From: Sedimenticola thiotaurini
Lineage (GTDB): Bacteria; Pseudomonadota; Gammaproteobacteria; Chromatiales; Chromatiaceae
Direction: 5' to 3'
Assembly: GCA_007713595.1 (NCBI GenBank)
Contig: VMRY01000009.1
Span: forward strand, 1 to 64,000
DNA: 64,000 nt
This document shows, in pieces, positions 34,206-42,382 of the stretch (the first letter of the stretch is position 1; the number at the start of each line of letters is the position of its first letter). The position numbers were made by a program, and so were the translations under genes. The notes under the pieces were generated by a model. It worked only from the letters and a program-made list of their open reading frames with translations, was not told the origin of the DNA and made no database searches.

Positions 34206-35597
34206 CTACTCACACTCTCCCCAGGTTTGCACTTTACGCTCCAGGGTTTTTCGTGAGATGCCCAGTAGTCGGGCCGCCGCCGATTTATTGCCCCCCTCAC
34301 CCTCCAATACACGAAGAATGTGACGCTTCTCAACCTGTTCCAGCTGCAAATCATCAACACCATTCTCACTATCTGACTGATCTTCGGAGAGTGAAAGTTT
34401 CGTCAGGCATTGACTGGGACTGCTGTTAAGCAATAAGCAGCGCTCAATGACATTTTTCAATTCGCGCACATTGCCTGGCCAATCATAATTGCGTAGACAG
34501 GCGAGGTCAGCAGCCGAGAGTTGCGGTGGTTCTACACCCAGTTCGGCAGCCAGAGATTTACTGAAGTGAGCCGTAAGTTTAGGTATATCTTCAAGACGCT
34601 CACGTAACGATGGCATACGAATAGAGAGTACATTCAGACGATAAAAGAGATCTTCCCGGAACTCACCGTTGCGAACCTGCTCACTTAGATCCCTATTCGT
34701 CGCTGCGATGATACGAACCGCTACCGGTACCTCTTTATTGGAACCCACTGGTCGAACTGTCCGTTCCTCCAGCACTCTGAGCATATGAGCCTGCATTGAG
34801 AGCGGCATCTCACCTATCTCATCAAGAAAAAGGGTTCCCTCATTGGCATAGGTAAACAGACCTTCGCGCGCTTGGTGCGCCCCAGTGAAAGCGCCTTTGA
34901 TGTGACCGAACAGTTCACTCTCCAGCAGCTCAGCGGAGATCGCACCACAGTTAACTGGGACAAAACTGCCTATCCGACCACTCCATTCATGAATCGCACG
35001 GGCAGCCAGCTCCTTACCCGTACCTGATTCCCCTTCAATCAGCACAGTAGAAGGCATTGGAGCAACCCGTTTAATAACCTGACAGAGGTTCTTGATCAAT
35101 TCGCATTCACCCACCATGCCTGACTTGTCAAAAAGATGGTCCACCTGTCGGCGCAGAACAAAATTCTCGCGCTGCATCTTCTGCCGATCCATATAGCGTT
35201 TTACTGAGGCCATCATCTGCTCCATGCGAAACGGCTTCATAATGAAATCCTCCGCACCGGCCCGCAGTGCAGCAATAGCCGTCTCCAGATCCGCATAGGC
35301 GGTCATAAAAATCACACCGGTGGGGGCTCCCTGTTCACGTAGTTCAGTCACCCACTCAACACCGGAACGCCCTGGTAAGCGTATATCCGCAATGATCAGG
35401 TCAAAATAACAACGTTCATGCAAAATCTCAGCGGCCGTGGCATTTTCAGCAGTTTCAACCAATCCGAAATACTTCTGTAATCCTCGTTGCAGAAAACTGC
35501 GGATACCGGGTTCATCATCCACAATCAATACTGACGTCATGCGTGTATTTGATTCGGCCGCTTGCTGATCCATTACCTGCTCTGCCACACTCACCAC
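34206..35597 (-). CDS. Sigma-54-dependent NtrC-type response regulator
   Basis: A 463-aa activator. It has a receiver domain (about 20-135; phospho-site in IIADIRLPG), an AAA+ sigma-54 activation domain with Walker A GESGTGKE and the sigma-54-contacting GAFTGA, and a C-terminal Fis-type HTH (KSAAARLLGISRKTLERKV). It is the only GAFTGA protein in the window, and four sigma-54 promoters sit around it. The first codon is uncertain: GTG codons at 35597 and 35588 and ATG codons at 35573 and 35540 are all in frame; AAAGG fits the GTG at 35588 best. Confidence 0.9.
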   Translation of the reverse strand: MVSVAEQVMDQQAAESNTRMTSVLIVDDEPGIRSFLQRGLQKYFGLVETAENATAAEILHERCYFDLIIADIRLPGRSGVEWVTELREQGAPTGVIFMTAYADLETAIAALRAGAEDFIMKPFRMEQMMASVKRYMDRQKMQRENFVLRRQVDHLFDKSGMVGECELIKNLCQVIKRVAPMPSTVLIEGESGTGKELAARAIHEWSGRIGSFVPVNCGAISAELLESELFGHIKGAFTGAHQAREGLFTYANEGTLFLDEIGEMPLSMQAHMLRVLEERTVRPVGSNKEVPVAVRIIAATNRDLSEQVRNGEFREDLFYRLNVLSIRMPSLRERLEDIPKLTAHFSKSLAAELGVEPPQLSAADLACLRNYDWPGNVRELKNVIERCLLLNSSPSQCLTKLSLSEDQSDSENGVDDLQLEQVEKRHILRVLEGEGGNKSAAARLLGISRKTLERKVQTWGECE

Positions 35598-35606
35598 CCT
35601 TTAGAA

Positions 35607-35622
35607 GATTTCCAGTTTAAAC
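35607..35622. repeat. Direct repeat copy 1, GATTTCCAGTTTAAAC
   Basis: A 16-bp word that recurs with a single change (T to C) at 35747-35762. It is ten bases upstream of the response-regulator start, suitable for autoregulation. Confidence 0.5.
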
Positions 35623-35733
35623 TTTAGATTGCGATGTACTTGTGCATCTCCGCCTTACGTGAAAATAGTCGTCCATTCGGCATCCACAACTGATTGAGAC
35701 CAACAACTTTCATCCTGTGTTCACTCAGTATGG

Positions 35734-35744
35734 GACATTTTGAC
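35734..35744. promoter_or_regulatory. Candidate enhancer site 4 (GACA-TTT-TGAC)
   Basis: A GRCA-N3-TGTC-like site with one mismatch in the right half (TGAC). It is extended to GGGACA-TTT-TGACCC. It lies about 225 bp upstream of the predicted mobB start, directly before the second direct repeat. Confidence 0.4.
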
Positions 35745-35746
35745 CC

Positions 35747-35762
35747 GATTTCCAGTCTAAAC
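35747..35762. repeat. Direct repeat copy 2, GATTTCCAGTCTAAAC
   Basis: The second copy of the 16-bp word at 35607, 140 bp away in the same orientation, one base different. Confidence 0.5.
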
Positions 35763-35939
35763 GGTGAGACAGTTTGGCGTTAAGGAGGTGAAAAGTATCG
35801 ACCCAAAAGCAGTTAATGGATGACAAAACTGACCATTTCTTGCATCCAGCTCTGACAAACAGCCCTTTTTAGTGATTTTATTCTCATTTGCAAGAGGATA
35901 TCGAAGGCAAAAATCGATCCACTTTTTACATCATTTGAT

Positions 35940-35954
35940 TGGCACCCTAATTGC
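35940..35954 (+). promoter_or_regulatory. Sigma-54 promoter of mobB
   Basis: TGGCACCCTAATTGC, preceded by T and followed by T, is almost the full -24/-12 consensus (TGGCAC, ten bases from GG to GC, TTGCT). The start would be near 35966, about 80 bases before the mobB ATG. Confidence 0.78.
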
Positions 35955-36045
35955 TGACAAGGTTACATAGAGTGCAGGCATTGATACCGGATCAGTAGAA
36001 ACTCGGATCGCTATGCACAATTAAAATACCAATGGAGGCTCATGA

Positions 36046-36624
36046 ATGATCGCTTTCCCGCTACCACTTATCGGATTCAGTGCTTTCAGTGGCACAGGGA
36101 AAACCACCTTATTAACCCGGTTATTGCCGTTACTGAAGCAACAGGGCTTTCGTGTTGGTGCCATTAAACACGCCCACCACAGGTTTGAGATCGACCATCC
36201 ACACAAGGACAGCTATCGGCTTCGCAAATCGGGGGCTGACCAGATGCTGGTAGCCTCGCGCAACTGTATTGCCATGATCACGGAACGGGAAGATCAACAA
36301 GCAGAACCCGAACTGGCTGATCTCCTGAAAGCCCTCGACAGTAGCACCCTGGACCTGGTCCTTGTTGAGGGTTTTAAACAAGAACATTTTCCCAAGATAG
36401 AGTTGCATAGACCCTCACTGGGCAAAAAACTGCTCTACCCGGATGATCCAAATATCATTGCCATTGCCACGGACGACCGACTCTCCACTACACCCTGCCA
36501 CATTCCAGTACTGGATCTTAATAATCCTTCAGAGATTATTGCGTTCCTGATCAGTCACTTCTTCCAACCAGATAAACAACCGGTGAGTGCCTATCCACTG
36601 CAAGCGCAACAGCGCGTTCAATAG
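36046..36624 (+). CDS. mobB: MobB: molybdopterin-guanine dinucleotide biosynthesis GTPase
   Basis: A 192-aa P-loop protein. Walker A is GFSAFSGTGKTT near the N-terminus, followed by GAIKHAHHRFEIDHPHKDSYRLRKSGA, the MobB signature, and VEGFKQEHFPKIEL. It assists MobA in making the bis-MGD cofactor that FdhA needs. GGAGG seven bases before the ATG supports the start. Unlike most genomes it is not next to mobA or moeA here; instead it follows a sigma-54 promoter in front of the divergent two-component genes. Confidence 0.9.
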   Translation: MIAFPLPLIGFSAFSGTGKTTLLTRLLPLLKQQGFRVGAIKHAHHRFEIDHPHKDSYRLRKSGADQMLVASRNCIAMITEREDQQAEPELADLLKALDSSTLDLVLVEGFKQEHFPKIELHRPSLGKKLLYPDDPNIIAIATDDRLSTTPCHIPVLDLNNPSEIIAFLISHFFQPDKQPVSAYPLQAQQRVQ

Positions 36625-36710
36625 GCGGCAATCTACCTCCCCTCGCTGGCTAATAGTCCGCATCAACATTTTTACAGACAAAATCAACAGCAAAGGTTTT
36701 ATTCAGCCCG

Positions 36711-36743
36711 GGTTTTTGGTGTAGAGTTAACCAACCAAAAACC
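36711..36743. promoter_or_regulatory. Inverted repeat upstream of pdsR
   Basis: GGTTTTTGGT (36711-36720) and ACCAAAAACC (36734-36743) form a perfect 10-bp inverted repeat with a 13-base spacer, ending 13 bases before the pdsR ATG. The position suits an autoregulatory operator or a leader hairpin that hides the start. No copy is visible upstream of pdsO. Confidence 0.45.
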
Positions 36744-36756
36744 TGCCTGAAGCCAA

Positions 36757-37473
36757 ATGAAAAGACAGATAGCCATTGTTGAGGATGAACCTGCAATCCT
36801 GGAAAACTATTCCGATCTGTTAACCCGACAAGGATATCAGGTGAATGGTTTTGCCTGTCGGGAAGCGGCCCTAACGGCCTTTCATAAACAGCTTCCGGAT
36901 CTGGCCATTCTGGATATCGGACTGAATGATGAGATAGAGGGGGGTTTCGAGCTCTGCCGGGAGCTTCGCGCACTCTCAAAAACTCTGCCAATTATCTTTC
37001 TCACCGCCAGGGACAGCGAACTGGACACCGTATCCGGTCTACGACTAGGTGCAGATGACTACCTCACCAAGGATATCAGTCTGGCCCATCTTGCCGCCCG
37101 CATAGCAGCGCTGTTCCGGCGTATGGATGCCCTCAAACAACCCCTGCAACTAGAGAAAGTGGTACGGCGGGGAGCCCTTACACTCGATCTTGATCGCTAC
37201 CAGGTGAGCTGGCAGGATACACCCCTTGATTTAACCTTGACCGAATTCTGGTTTGTACACGCACTCTGCAATCACCCGGGTCATGTCCGCAGTCGGGACC
37301 AGCTGATGGATGCTGCCAATATTCTGGTGGATGCCACCAGTATCAGCACCCACATCAAAAGATTACGGCGCAAGTTTGAGGAGATCGACAGCCACTTCGA
37401 CGCTATCGAGACTGTCTATGGATTGGGTTATCGCTGGAACACCATTACCCCTGCAACTACCCCAATAGAATGA
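36757..37473 (+). CDS. pdsR: PdsR: response regulator of the dedicated sortase system
   Basis: A 238-aa OmpR-type regulator. It has a receiver domain (about 1-120; phospho-site in LAILDIGLND, KDISL near the end) and a winged-helix DNA-binding domain (LTLTEFWFVHALCNHPGHVRSRDQLMD, then RRKFEEID and YGLGYRW). Its stop overlaps the start of the kinase gene by four bases (ATGA). It belongs to the response-regulator family that accompanies proteobacterial sortases, which should control the sortase operon at 26.7-30.4 kb. Confidence 0.83.
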   Translation: MKRQIAIVEDEPAILENYSDLLTRQGYQVNGFACREAALTAFHKQLPDLAILDIGLNDEIEGGFELCRELRALSKTLPIIFLTARDSELDTVSGLRLGADDYLTKDISLAHLAARIAALFRRMDALKQPLQLEKVVRRGALTLDLDRYQVSWQDTPLDLTLTEFWFVHALCNHPGHVRSRDQLMDAANILVDATSISTHIKRLRRKFEEIDSHFDAIETVYGLGYRWNTITPATTPIE

Positions 37474-39578
37474 ATCGAGAGCGCCGCTTTTTTCACAGCA
37501 TTCGGTTCAAACTGTTACTGGTCTCGCTAACGCTACTGGCCATCCCCTGGGCAGGTTATCGTTACATTCAGGAGACCGAGCGCTTTCTTCGCCAGACTCA
37601 GGAGACCATGCTGCTGGGTACAGCCCAGGCGGTCGCTGCCATCTTGCATAACAGCGAGGCGTTGATGAATGGGTCCCAGAATAGTGTGGAGGCATCTAGC
37701 GAGCCACTGATCTATCTGAATCCACTCTCCCGGCCAATACAATTGGATGGTTATAGCGAAGAGTGGCTACCTTACCTGGGAAATCTGGAACGCTATCCCG
37801 ATCAGGGTGAGTGGCAATTCGAGACAATCCTGGGAGAGTATGGCAACCATCTCTATCTGTTTATCCGGGTCAGAGATGAGCAGGTAGTGCACATGACACC
37901 TGGTTCCAGTCGATTGGATAAGGGGGACTATGTTCAACTCAGCATACAACAAACGAGTGGCCAGCAAGTTGAATACCGTATAGCGACAACGGCTCCCGGT
38001 TGGGTCACTGCGCAGCAGATGCCCTCGCGCAGTGATGACCCCTATCCTATTCGCAGAGAAGACAGAATACAGGGTGAATGGCAGACATCTGAAAATGGCT
38101 ACACCCTGGAGTTACGCATTCCGCAATACCTGCTGGGTGATCGCATGGCTATTACTGTGGCTGACATTGATGATCCTGCGAACCCAGAAAGGCGCCAACT
38201 CACTTCCACATCTCAGCAGGGCGTCCTAAGCCGACTCATCAGACCCGACCCTGAAATTGGCCGACTTATAGGTGGGCTTCAGCATGAGAACGCACGCATC
38301 TGGGTACTCAACAACCAGCAGTTAGTGTTGGCCAGACGGGGTCGATTACAGGCGCCCGACGATGACGCTGTTCCGTCGGAAAGGTCACTGGACTCACCTC
38401 TGCAGCCATTGCTGCGCCTGATACTGGATCAACCAAACGATCATTTTGAAGATGAATTCAGCCGCAGCGCCCGCTTAAAAGGCAGTGAAATAGATGCGGC
38501 ACTGGCAGGCAATCCACAGGCACTACGTCGCAACACGCCCGACAACAAGGCCGTAATCCTCTCGGCCGCTTGGCCTATCGAGTCAGATAAAGGGATAGTA
38601 GGTGCGGTGTTGGTGGAGCAGAGTACCAATCAGATCTTAACCCTGCAGAATCAAGCGCTAGAGAAGATAACCGGCATCACTCTGTTGCTGTTTCTATTCA
38701 CCGGCCTGGCGATTCTAGGATTTGCAACAATGTTGACACGACGTATTCGGCGACTCAGTAGCAATATTGATGTAGCCGTATCCGCAGAGGGACGTATTCA
38801 AGGAATTTTGAAACCTGATCGGTCGGAGGACGAGATCGGTGATCTGGCGAGAAGCTTTTCAAGTGTTCTTAACAGGCTGACCGAATACAACCGTTATCTT
38901 GAGGCCATGGCTTCAAGGCTTGCCCATGAGTTCCGGACACCGCTAACCATTGTCAAATCCTCGCTTGAAAATTTGAATGACACTCACGATCCCGAATCTC
39001 AGTCACGCTACCTGCAGCGTGCTGAGCAGGGTATTGATCGATTGGGTTTAATACTTCACCGGATGCAGGAAGCCACTCGCCTTGAACAACAGATGTTACA
39101 GACCGAGCTCGAAACATTCGACCTGCATGCCATGCTCAAATCATCATTGGAAGGTTATCGACTGGCGTTCAATGAAGTGTCTTTCAAGCTGAACAGTGCA
39201 GAAGAACCGCTACTGATAAATGGGGCACCCGACCTGATCAGTCAGGCACTGGACAAACTAATCAGTAATGCCGTCGACTTCCATCAACCGGAAACAGCCA
39301 TTGAAGTGAAGCTCGCCAAACCAATCAATGGGCAAACAACATTGTCTGTCATTAACCAAGGCCCACAACTTCCATCAGGAATGGAGCAAGAGCTCTTTGC
39401 ATCCATGGTCTCAATACGAGACAAAAAACAGGGTGAGCCACATCTGGGTCTGGGACTCTATCTGGTGAGATTGATCTGCGAGTTCCACGGCGGGCAGGCC
39501 GTGGCAGGCAACTTAACATCGGGAAGCGGTGTAGTGGTCAGCTTAATCCTGCCTGTTTCTATCAAAAAGCAGTTATAG
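37470..39578 (+). CDS. pdsS: PdsS: sensor kinase of the dedicated sortase system
   Basis: A 702-aa kinase. A membrane helix lies near 12-28. A large periplasmic region follows whose first half looks like a CBM9/DOMON-type beta-sandwich (IYLNPLSRPIQLDGYSEEWL, FETILGEYGNHLYLFIRVRD). A second helix is near 400-420. HAMP, HisKA (LAHEFRTPLTIVKSS) and HATPase (HLGLGLYLVRLICEFHGG) end it. The carbohydrate-binding-like sensor suggests a cell-surface or glycan signal. The neighbour pdsR and the family likeness support the name; it is separated from the sortase genes by seven kilobases. Confidence 0.82.
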   Translation: MNRERRFFHSIRFKLLLVSLTLLAIPWAGYRYIQETERFLRQTQETMLLGTAQAVAAILHNSEALMNGSQNSVEASSEPLIYLNPLSRPIQLDGYSEEWLPYLGNLERYPDQGEWQFETILGEYGNHLYLFIRVRDEQVVHMTPGSSRLDKGDYVQLSIQQTSGQQVEYRIATTAPGWVTAQQMPSRSDDPYPIRREDRIQGEWQTSENGYTLELRIPQYLLGDRMAITVADIDDPANPERRQLTSTSQQGVLSRLIRPDPEIGRLIGGLQHENARIWVLNNQQLVLARRGRLQAPDDDAVPSERSLDSPLQPLLRLILDQPNDHFEDEFSRSARLKGSEIDAALAGNPQALRRNTPDNKAVILSAAWPIESDKGIVGAVLVEQSTNQILTLQNQALEKITGITLLLFLFTGLAILGFATMLTRRIRRLSSNIDVAVSAEGRIQGILKPDRSEDEIGDLARSFSSVLNRLTEYNRYLEAMASRLAHEFRTPLTIVKSSLENLNDTHDPESQSRYLQRAEQGIDRLGLILHRMQEATRLEQQMLQTELETFDLHAMLKSSLEGYRLAFNEVSFKLNSAEEPLLINGAPDLISQALDKLISNAVDFHQPETAIEVKLAKPINGQTTLSVINQGPQLPSGMEQELFASMVSIRDKKQGEPHLGLGLYLVRLICEFHGGQAVAGNLTSGSGVVVSLILPVSIKKQL

Positions 39579-39647
39579 TTTCACTCCTCAGCTGCTATAT
39601 TTTACTGTACAGGAAAACGCGTGCTCAATTAATGCGCACTGGAGAGA

Positions 39648-40394
39648 ATGCAAATGATCAGAATAACCTTCTGCCATTCCTCATATTGCATATCATTTAT
39701 CTTCTTGCTGAGCTTTTCCCTATTATGCAGCGCAGAGGATGCGCTACCCGAGATTGAATATGCCTACCCTAATCAATCCGTCTGGACTATTTACAAGGAT
39801 GAGAATGGGGTATTAAAAAATCCGCTTCTTGAATTCGCATCGGCCCTTTTCCAACAGGCCAATATGAAATGGCATGCAGCACCTTATCCCGCAAAGAGAC
39901 TCTTTAATAATCTCAGAAAAGGCGTTTCAAACTTCTCAATATTAGTGCGTGCTGCATCGCTACAGGATTGCTGCATCTTCAGTAAAGAGCCTGTCACCAG
40001 TACTGAATTGCGCGTGTACAGGTTAAGTAGTGCGCCACCCATTCAGAACAAGCAGGACTTAATCGAAAAACGTGTCATCACTATTCTTGGCTACAGTTAT
40101 GGCGAGCTGGGTCGATTCATCAGAAACAAGGATAACCATATCGAGATTTTCAACGCACCCAATCATCAGAGCGCCTTCGCCATGCTCGAGCACAAACGCG
40201 CTGAATATGTTCTTGATTACACCGGCCCCTCAATAGAGGTTCTCACAGAAAAACCCATTACCGGTATTCAGGATCATGTGCTAAGCCAATTAAATGTCTA
40301 TCTGATACTCAACAAAAACTATCCGAATGCTCAAGAAGTCATGGATAAACTGGAAACACTCTCACGTGATATTACACTAAAAATAAACCAATAA
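39648..40394 (+). CDS. Periplasmic amino-acid-type solute-binding protein
   Basis: A 248-aa protein with a signal peptide (residues about 1-28, ending LLCSAE) and the fold of bacterial extracellular solute-binding family 3. A second ATG at 39654 has the better-spaced GGAGAG site. It has no ABC permease or ATPase of the uptake type next to it; the genes after it are an exporter on the other strand. Orphan proteins like this often act as sensors or as remnants of transporters. The ligand is unknown. Confidence 0.68.
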   Translation: MQMIRITFCHSSYCISFIFLLSFSLLCSAEDALPEIEYAYPNQSVWTIYKDENGVLKNPLLEFASALFQQANMKWHAAPYPAKRLFNNLRKGVSNFSILVRAASLQDCCIFSKEPVTSTELRVYRLSSAPPIQNKQDLIEKRVITILGYSYGELGRFIRNKDNHIEIFNAPNHQSAFAMLEHKRAEYVLDYTGPSIEVLTEKPITGIQDHVLSQLNVYLILNKNYPNAQEVMDKLETLSRDITLKINQ

Positions 40395-40405
40395 ACAAAT
40401 AAACC

Positions 40406-41182
40406 TCAACTCTTGATGCCAATGCCCCGGTTCAACAACATGAGGCTAAAGGTCGTAAGCGCCACAATAAACAGCACCACAATACCCAGTGCCACGCCCA
40501 TTGAGATATCAGAAACCCCAAGCAGACCATAACGGAAGGCATTGACCATATAGAGTATGGGATTGGCCAGAGACAACTTCTGCCAGAACTCAGGCAGCAT
40601 GTTGATCGAATAGAACACACCACCCAGATAGGTTAAGGGGGTCAGAATAAATGTCGGAACAATAGTGATGTCATCAAAGCTGTTAGCATAGACCGCATTA
40701 ATAAACCCGGCCAGTGAAAAGAGAATCGATGTCAGCACAAAAACCGTCAGGGTCCAGCCATAACTTTGCACCTGGATATCGGTAAAAAACAGCGATACGA
40801 TGGTAACGGTAATGCCTACCAAGACACCCCGTGATACACCGCCGGCCACATAACCGGCCAGAATAATCCAGTTCGGCACGGGCGATATGATCAACTCCTC
40901 TACATGACGCTGAAACTTACTACTAAAGAAAGAAGAGACCACATTGGAATAGGAGTTGGTGATTACGGCCATCAGGATCAAGCCTGGCACGATAAAGTCG
41001 ATATAGCTGTACCCATCCATCTTACCAATACGTGAACCGATAAGATTTCCGAAGATAATGTAATAGAGCGTCGTGGTTATCGCAGGCGGCAGAATTGTTT
41101 GTAACCAGATCCGGGCAAAACGCAGAAATTCCTTAGTAAAAATGGTAACGAAGGCGGTCCAATAACGACTATAGCGGGTCAT
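40406..41182 (-). CDS. ABC-2 type transporter permease
   Basis: A 258-aa membrane protein with six hydrophobic helices, of the ABC-2 family used for export of polysaccharides, lipids or drugs (NodJ/YadH-like). Its ATG overlaps the ATPase stop by four bases. With the ATPase upstream it forms a complete exporter. The FLTPLTYLGGVFYSINMLPEFWQ region is typical of YadH. The substrate cannot be told. Confidence 0.85.
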   Translation of the reverse strand: MTRYSRYWTAFVTIFTKEFLRFARIWLQTILPPAITTTLYYIIFGNLIGSRIGKMDGYSYIDFIVPGLILMAVITNSYSNVVSSFFSSKFQRHVEELIISPVPNWIILAGYVAGGVSRGVLVGITVTIVSLFFTDIQVQSYGWTLTVFVLTSILFSLAGFINAVYANSFDDITIVPTFILTPLTYLGGVFYSINMLPEFWQKLSLANPILYMVNAFRYGLLGVSDISMGVALGIVVLFIVALTTFSLMLLNRGIGIKS

Positions 41183-42108
41183 TGTGACGCTCCATTGCGT
41201 GAGTTCTCCACCATGTTCATGAACAGCTGTTCCAGTCGATTCTGTTTATTGCGCATAGAGGTGATGCCTACCCCTTTTGCTGAGAGTCGCTCAAACAACT
41301 GGTTGATACTTTGATCACTGTTGATCGCCACCTCTATACGCTGCTCATCCAACTGCTTCAGCTGGAAATTCTCCAGTACCGGCAGCTCGGATAACGGATC
41401 CCGCAGATTCAGCACAAAGGTCTCTGTACGAAGTTGCTGCAGCAGCCGGTCCATACGGGTATTTTCAACAATACGTCCCTGATTGATGATCGCAATATTT
41501 CGGCAGAGACTTTCTGCCTCTTCCAGATAATGCGTGGTGAGAATGATGGTGGTTCCCTGTGCATTGAGTTCAACCATAAACTCCCACATGGAGCGGCGTA
41601 TCTCGATATCCACACCCGCGGTCGGTTCATCCAATATTAAAAGTTTCGGCCTATGCACCAGGGCACGGGCAATCATCAGTCTGCGTTTCATACCACCCGA
41701 AAGGGTTCTGGACATCTGATTCCGTTTATCCCACAAATCCAGTTGCTTCAGACTCGCCTCGGCTCGCCGCCACGCCTCCTTCCTTGGGATTCCGTAAAAT
41801 CCGGCCTGGTTGACGATTATCTCGCCAATGCGTTCCCACATATTGAAATTGAATTCTTGCGGTACCAGGCCGATACAGGACTTTACCGCCTCCGGATCCT
41901 TATCCAGGTCGTGTCCAAACACCTCTACCTTTCCAGATGTCTTCGTGACCAATGAACTGATAATGCCAATCGCCGTCGACTTGCCAGCGCCATTAGGACC
42001 AAGCAGAGCAAAAAAATCACCTTCTGCCACATTGAAATCGATCCCCTTGAGGGCTTCAAATCCGTTCTTGTAGACCTTTCTCAGATCCGTAATAGCAAGT
42101 GCATTCAT
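41179..42108 (-). CDS. ABC exporter ATPase (YadG-like)
   Basis: A 309-aa ATP-binding protein. Walker A GPNGAGKST is near residue 37, signature LSGGMKRR near 140 and Walker B LLILDEPTAGVD near 160, followed by an H-loop. The C-terminal 80 residues match the extra domain of YadG/CcmA-type ATPases. It works with the permease downstream. About 275 bp without a gene separate it from the next, divergent gene. Confidence 0.88.
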   Translation of the reverse strand: MNALAITDLRKVYKNGFEALKGIDFNVAEGDFFALLGPNGAGKSTAIGIISSLVTKTSGKVEVFGHDLDKDPEAVKSCIGLVPQEFNFNMWERIGEIIVNQAGFYGIPRKEAWRRAEASLKQLDLWDKRNQMSRTLSGGMKRRLMIARALVHRPKLLILDEPTAGVDIEIRRSMWEFMVELNAQGTTIILTTHYLEEAESLCRNIAIINQGRIVENTRMDRLLQQLRTETFVLNLRDPLSELPVLENFQLKQLDEQRIEVAINSDQSINQLFERLSAKGVGITSMRNKQNRLEQLFMNMVENSRNGASQ

Positions 42109-42338
42109 GGGTTAAACATATCCAGGTATCGTTTTGAGCGCCAGCTGTACAACGCTCTATTATGCGCTATCTGAACAACCGAACGAATCAATCGAGATGT
42201 AGCAAGAATTATAAGCACTATATGGAGTCACTGCGTTTGAAATCAACCGCCTCCTGAATGATCGATGTAGCTAACGACAAACCCCACCAGTGATAAGGAA
42301 ATGATGCGCAAAAACAAGATATAATACGGCAAAAGCAT

Positions 42339-42353
42339 CAGGAGAGCCTCCTG
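42339..42353 (+). promoter_or_regulatory. Small hairpin upstream of the SQR-like gene
   Basis: CAGGAG-AGC-CTCCTG is a perfect 6-bp stem thirty bases before the ATG. It contains a GGAG sequence that it would hide. A TATAAT box lies at 42320-42325 with no clear -35 element. Confidence 0.3.
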
Positions 42354-42382
42354 TTGAAAACAATATTCTTGAGGTATACGAC

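Larger units (their letters stand above)
35598..36045. other. Regulatory gap between the two-component operon and mobB
   Basis: A 448-bp gap with no gene. It contains the direct repeats at 35607 and 35747, a GRCA-type site at 35734, a near-consensus sigma-54 promoter at 35940 and an isolated ribosome-site-like TTAAGGAGGTG at 35779-35790 that leads to no useful frame. Confidence 0.5.

Noticed and set aside
35779-35830. TTAAGGAGGTG as the ribosome site of a leader peptide
   Set aside because: The frames that follow stop after about a dozen codons and the site is upstream of the predicted mobB transcription start.
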